DNA from: Magnolia sinica
Lineage: Eukaryota; Streptophyta; Magnoliopsida; Magnoliales; Magnoliaceae
DNA length: 64,000 bases
NCBI RefSeq assembly: GCF_029962835.1
Contig: NC_080585.1
Location: 57,337,443-57,401,442 of the forward strand
Reading direction: 5' to 3'
Shown: piece after piece, positions 61,515 to 64,000 of the stretch
How positions within the stretch are numbered: the stretch's first letter is position 1
Layout of the letters: the number at the start of each line of letters is the position of its first letter
Notes under the pieces: model-generated
Told to the model about the DNA's origin: nothing
Databases searched by the model: none
Seen by the model: the letters and a program-made list of their open reading frames with translations, nothing else
Translations under genes and position numbers: made by a program

Positions 61515-61855
61515 GTGAGCTCATTTTAGGACATGTGACAGAAAATAAGATGTATCCAAAACTTAATTGGGCCACACAATAGGAAATAGTCAGGATTTGT
61601 TTACCACCGTTAAAACATGTTTTCACTTCATCTAGTCAAAATGACCTTATAAACATTTTGGATGGAATATAAACATTGAGATGGAGTGTAGGAAGGTTTC
61701 AACAGTAGGCATTCCTTTCCCCACTGTTTCATCTTGTATGGCCTACTTGAGTTTTGGATACTCCTTATTTTGGTTGAATGTCCTAAAATCAGCTCGAAAA
61801 ATGGATGGACGTGTTAGATTTCTCACAAACATCACGGTGGGCCCCTCCCAAAATC
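61515..61855. repeat. Foldback element, left end truncated
   Basis: Inner arms pair (GAGCTCATTTTAGGACATG with AATGTCCTAAAATCAGCTC). The outer watermark word is present only on the right (ACATCACGGTGGGCCCCTCC). Confidence 0.65.
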
Positions 61856-61959
61856 CTTACACTGGAACTTCATGCTAAAGGCTTTCGTTAAGAAATCCGT
61901 GTCCTTCCATATGCCGGATTTATCGCTAAAGCCTCTTTGCAAAATTCCCTACGCTGGAG

Positions 61960-62105
61960 ACGTAGGTGAGGCCCACCTTCATGTTTGTGAGAAATCCACC
62001 CTGCCCATCGATTTCATGAGTTTATTTTAGGACATGGGACTGAAACTGAGGTAGATCCAATAATCAAGTGGGCCCAAAACGTGAGGATTGAACTCCTGAT
62101 TTGAA
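61960..62105. repeat. Foldback element, left half only
   Basis: GTGAGGCCCACCTTCATGTTTGTGAG, then TTATTTTAGGACATGGGACTG and CAAGTGGGCCCA form a lone left arm without its partner. Confidence 0.55.
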
Positions 62106-62690
62106 ATATTTGTGGGACAACATAAGGAATTTATCTATTTTTTTTATGAATAATGATATTTTAATTTTCTCTTAATTACTTAAGTTGATTTGAATTAAAT
62201 AGAATAATTTTATTTTCATTTAATAAAAAATAATTTGTAAAACATTTCCAAACAGGAGATAGGGGCAAATGTGTCAAATTAACGTATTTCAGACATTTCA
62301 GATGTTTGTTAACAAACACATTGTTTTAAATTCGGTACTTAATTTTCAAACTTCTGCCATAATTACCAAACAAGTTTTTTTTACTTCAGATTTCAGATGC
62401 AACCTTCAGATTTCATATTTAGGCTTTAGATTTCAGATTCAGGCTTTAGACTTCAAATTTAACAAACGGAGCCTTAGGCTTTCCCCAACTAAGTTTTTTG
62501 GGCTGGGCCTACTATGCAAGCTTGGGTTGAGCTCAAGCCATGGGTCATAAGTGTTGGACCTAGTCCAACCTAAACCCAAATCATTACAACCCCTGGGCAT
62601 ATATGGTAGCATGTGTATTAGTTGACTTGTAAATTCATGTGAACTTAGTAAAACTCAATGAAAAAAGAATAATTTGAATTGTTATAGGAT

Positions 62691-62794
62691 ATAGCTTCAT
62701 GGCTTAGTGGTAGATAGATTTTGTTTCAACACCGAGATCATGGGATCGAGTGCCCATGTGGTGTGGGTGTGTGTGGATGTGCATTTTTTAAAAA
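62691..62794 (+). mobile_element. tRNA-derived SINE with target-site duplication
   Basis: An A-box-like TGGCTTAGTGGTAG (62700-62713) and a B-box-like GGGATCGAGTGCCC (62742-62755) form the RNA polymerase III promoter. GTGGTGTGGGTGTGTGTGGA and a T-run tail (CATTTTTTAAAA) follow, as in short plant SINEs. TGTTATAGGAT at 62680-62690 is matched by TGTTATAGAT at 62795-62804, a duplication of 10-11 bp fitting LINE-aided insertion. Length is about 104 bp. Confidence 0.65.
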
Positions 62795-62804
62795 TGTTAT
62801 AGAT

Positions 62805-63113
62805 GTTTTATACAATAATCAAATATATTAAGTTTGAGGTCATGTTTCAATGATCCAACCCATTTATATAATGGGCTTCACCATGTATTAAGAAATTAAG
62901 AAAACTCTCACATTAGATGTTTCAACTCTCTAATCAAATAGTTCTTTTTCTTTGAATATGGACATCCTTTCTGACCACTGCTTTGTATGCAATTTATCAA
63001 CAATTTAAATCTTTAACATTTTTAAGATAGTCACCATTAGCCGCGTATCGTTAGTCTAAAGGTTTGGATCACCCAATATGACCCCAAGTTCAAAGAATAG
63101 AATCTCAAGTTAT
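62805..63113. other. No gene seen
   Basis: AT-rich DNA before the last LTR, without a recognised gene or repeat. Confidence 0.35.
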
Positions 63114-64000
63114 TGTAAGACCCGTAACCTAGCCTGTACCATTCCATAAACTTCTACGGTTCCCTCTAGTCGAGTTTCGGCGACCCGGGACGAGTAGATA
63201 GCATTGGCGCATGCTCTTGAGTCACATCCTGTAAACCCGAGCCGACTCAAAATGAGACCTATGTCATTTTGACCGTGCCGTCGCCGCGGTTCCGACGATG
63301 CGTCTTGTGCGTCAATACGATGCTCAGATTATAAGATCCGGCCCGTGCATTATCTAGGCCGTTGATCGCTTGATTGTGGGACCCACCTATTCCTATTGTT
63401 GTACTTCCCTAGAAACATTAATTACTATGATGTCACCCTAGGGGTGACATCACCCTACCATACCACCTTACCTTCCCTTTTCCCCATAAGTCAAACTCAT
63501 TAATTCCCATTACCTCACCATCCCTCTCTCCCATCACTCCCTTACATCATTTCTCTCTTTCACTTCTCTCCATTCCAAGCAATCCCTCCATGGAGCAACC
63601 CACGTCCATGGCTCCCATGAGAGAGCTAGTGTGGCCCACCTCCCTATCTCCCATCTCCACCATCCAATGATCATCTCCACCATTGAAATTGTTTCTTTGG
63701 GGCTCTATCATGCATTGGCGGAAGAAGGAAGAAGAGATCTCGAGGTGGGTGCTTCTTTCTCTCTCTTTTTCTCTCATTAATTTGGTATGATAATATGGCC
63801 GTGTGGCCCATCTGGATGTACCCCACCTTGATGTATGTGATGTCCAAGCCGTCCACCTAATGGACCCTACGGCCGTCCAAGCCATGTGGGCCCCACTTAA
63901 CGGCAATTGGAAAACATAAATATAAGATTGACCCAAATCAAGTGGGCCATGTCCATGTGGACCCCACACGTGGGACCCACCTTCAACAATACGTGCACAC
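63114..64000 (+). mobile_element. Giant-family LTR, 5' part, running off the window
   Basis: Begins TGTAAGACCCGTAACCTAGC and shows the family's 5' features: CCGTCGCCGCGGTTCCGACG (63279-63298), CATCACTCCCTTACATC leader, GAGAGAGCTAGTGTGGCCCACC, GGAAGAAGAGATC and the first watermark words from 63790. GTTAT (63109-63113) would be the left duplication. It continues beyond 64000. Confidence 0.85.
63429..63451. repeat. Near-perfect palindrome in the LTR
   Basis: GATGTCACCCTAGGGGTGAC plus ATC: arms GATGTCACC / GGTGACATC around CTAGG. It is not seen in the other copies at this position. Confidence 0.7.

Larger units (their letters stand above)
59628..62473. mobile_element. TIR element (PIF/Harbinger-like), duplication TTA, packed with foldbacks
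   Basis: The left end GGGCCTGTTTGTTAACTC and, on the other strand, the right end GGCTCCGTTTGTTAAATTTG form terminal inverted repeats. TTA flanks it at 59625-59627 and 62474-62476. The subterminal right side repeats TTCAGATTTCAGAT/AGGCTTTAGA. No transposase is seen. Most of the 2.85 kb consists of foldback elements listed below, so the original element was much shorter. Confidence 0.7.

Noticed and set aside
63040-63113. Second SINE-like segment before the last LTR
   Set aside because: Only a loose resemblance to an A box (GTTAGTCTAAAGG). No B box, tail or duplication could be found.

Overview
This is a plant nuclear window with almost no genes. It is a graveyard of nested LTR retrotransposons, foldback/MITE elements and simple repeats, with one identifiable protein gene, a partial cytochrome P450 of the CYP72 clan (best match from memory: CYP714) on the minus strand, and one intact-looking tRNA-Leu(CAA). 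The recurring phrase 'GGGCCCACCATGATGTATGTG .. CACACCGTCCATCC', found here in LTRs, foldback elements and a Harbinger-like element, is something I associate with magnoliid genomes (Magnoliales/Laurales). That lineage call is inference from memory, not proof.

Layout. 1-1.65 kb: foldback repeat fragments. 1652-1734: tRNA-Leu. About 1740-4573: minus-strand gag remnant, primer site and LTR of a SIRE-like Ty1/copia element. That LTR has been split twice. The first split is 4574-20786, a tandem shared-LTR array (LTR-internal-LTR-internal-LTR) flanked by GGTAA duplications; its first LTR holds a nested solo LTR (4839-8921, duplications GCATA). The second split is 20978-38178, an inverted rearranged LTR of the same giant family. 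It contains a complete two-LTR element (21274-30984) and a solo LTR of another family (34690-37729). The SIRE-like LTR resumes at 38179. 38.8-42.2 kb: further LTR-like and foldback remnants and a (GT)n microsatellite. 42455-44077: copia-type solo LTR with CTAAA duplications. 44165-45450: PIF/Harbinger-like element with TAA duplication. 45715-45908: a MITE.

46603-58190 holds two P450 exons, the last exon and the I-helix exon. They are separated by a 10.8-kb intron that contains a full-length but dead Ty1/copia element (50035-56945), an older copia fragment and a LINE-like tail. The 5' exons are not seen in the window. 58.2-62.5 kb: foldback elements, five of which sit wholly or partly inside a 2.8-kb TIR element with TTA duplication. 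62691-62794: tRNA-derived SINE with its own duplication. From 63114 another copy of the giant LTR runs off the window.

The most unusual system is the giant-LTR family. Its LTRs are 4.1-5.5 kb, yet the internal region is only about 413-425 bp, holding a tRNA-Met primer site, a short degenerate tail of a Ty3/gypsy (Tekay/Del-like chromovirus) polyprotein, and a polypurine tract. The LTRs are assembled from graded tandem-repeat modules rich in GGCCCA, a known TCP/site II-type motif. All boundaries and duplications were read by eye; no alignment or database search was run.
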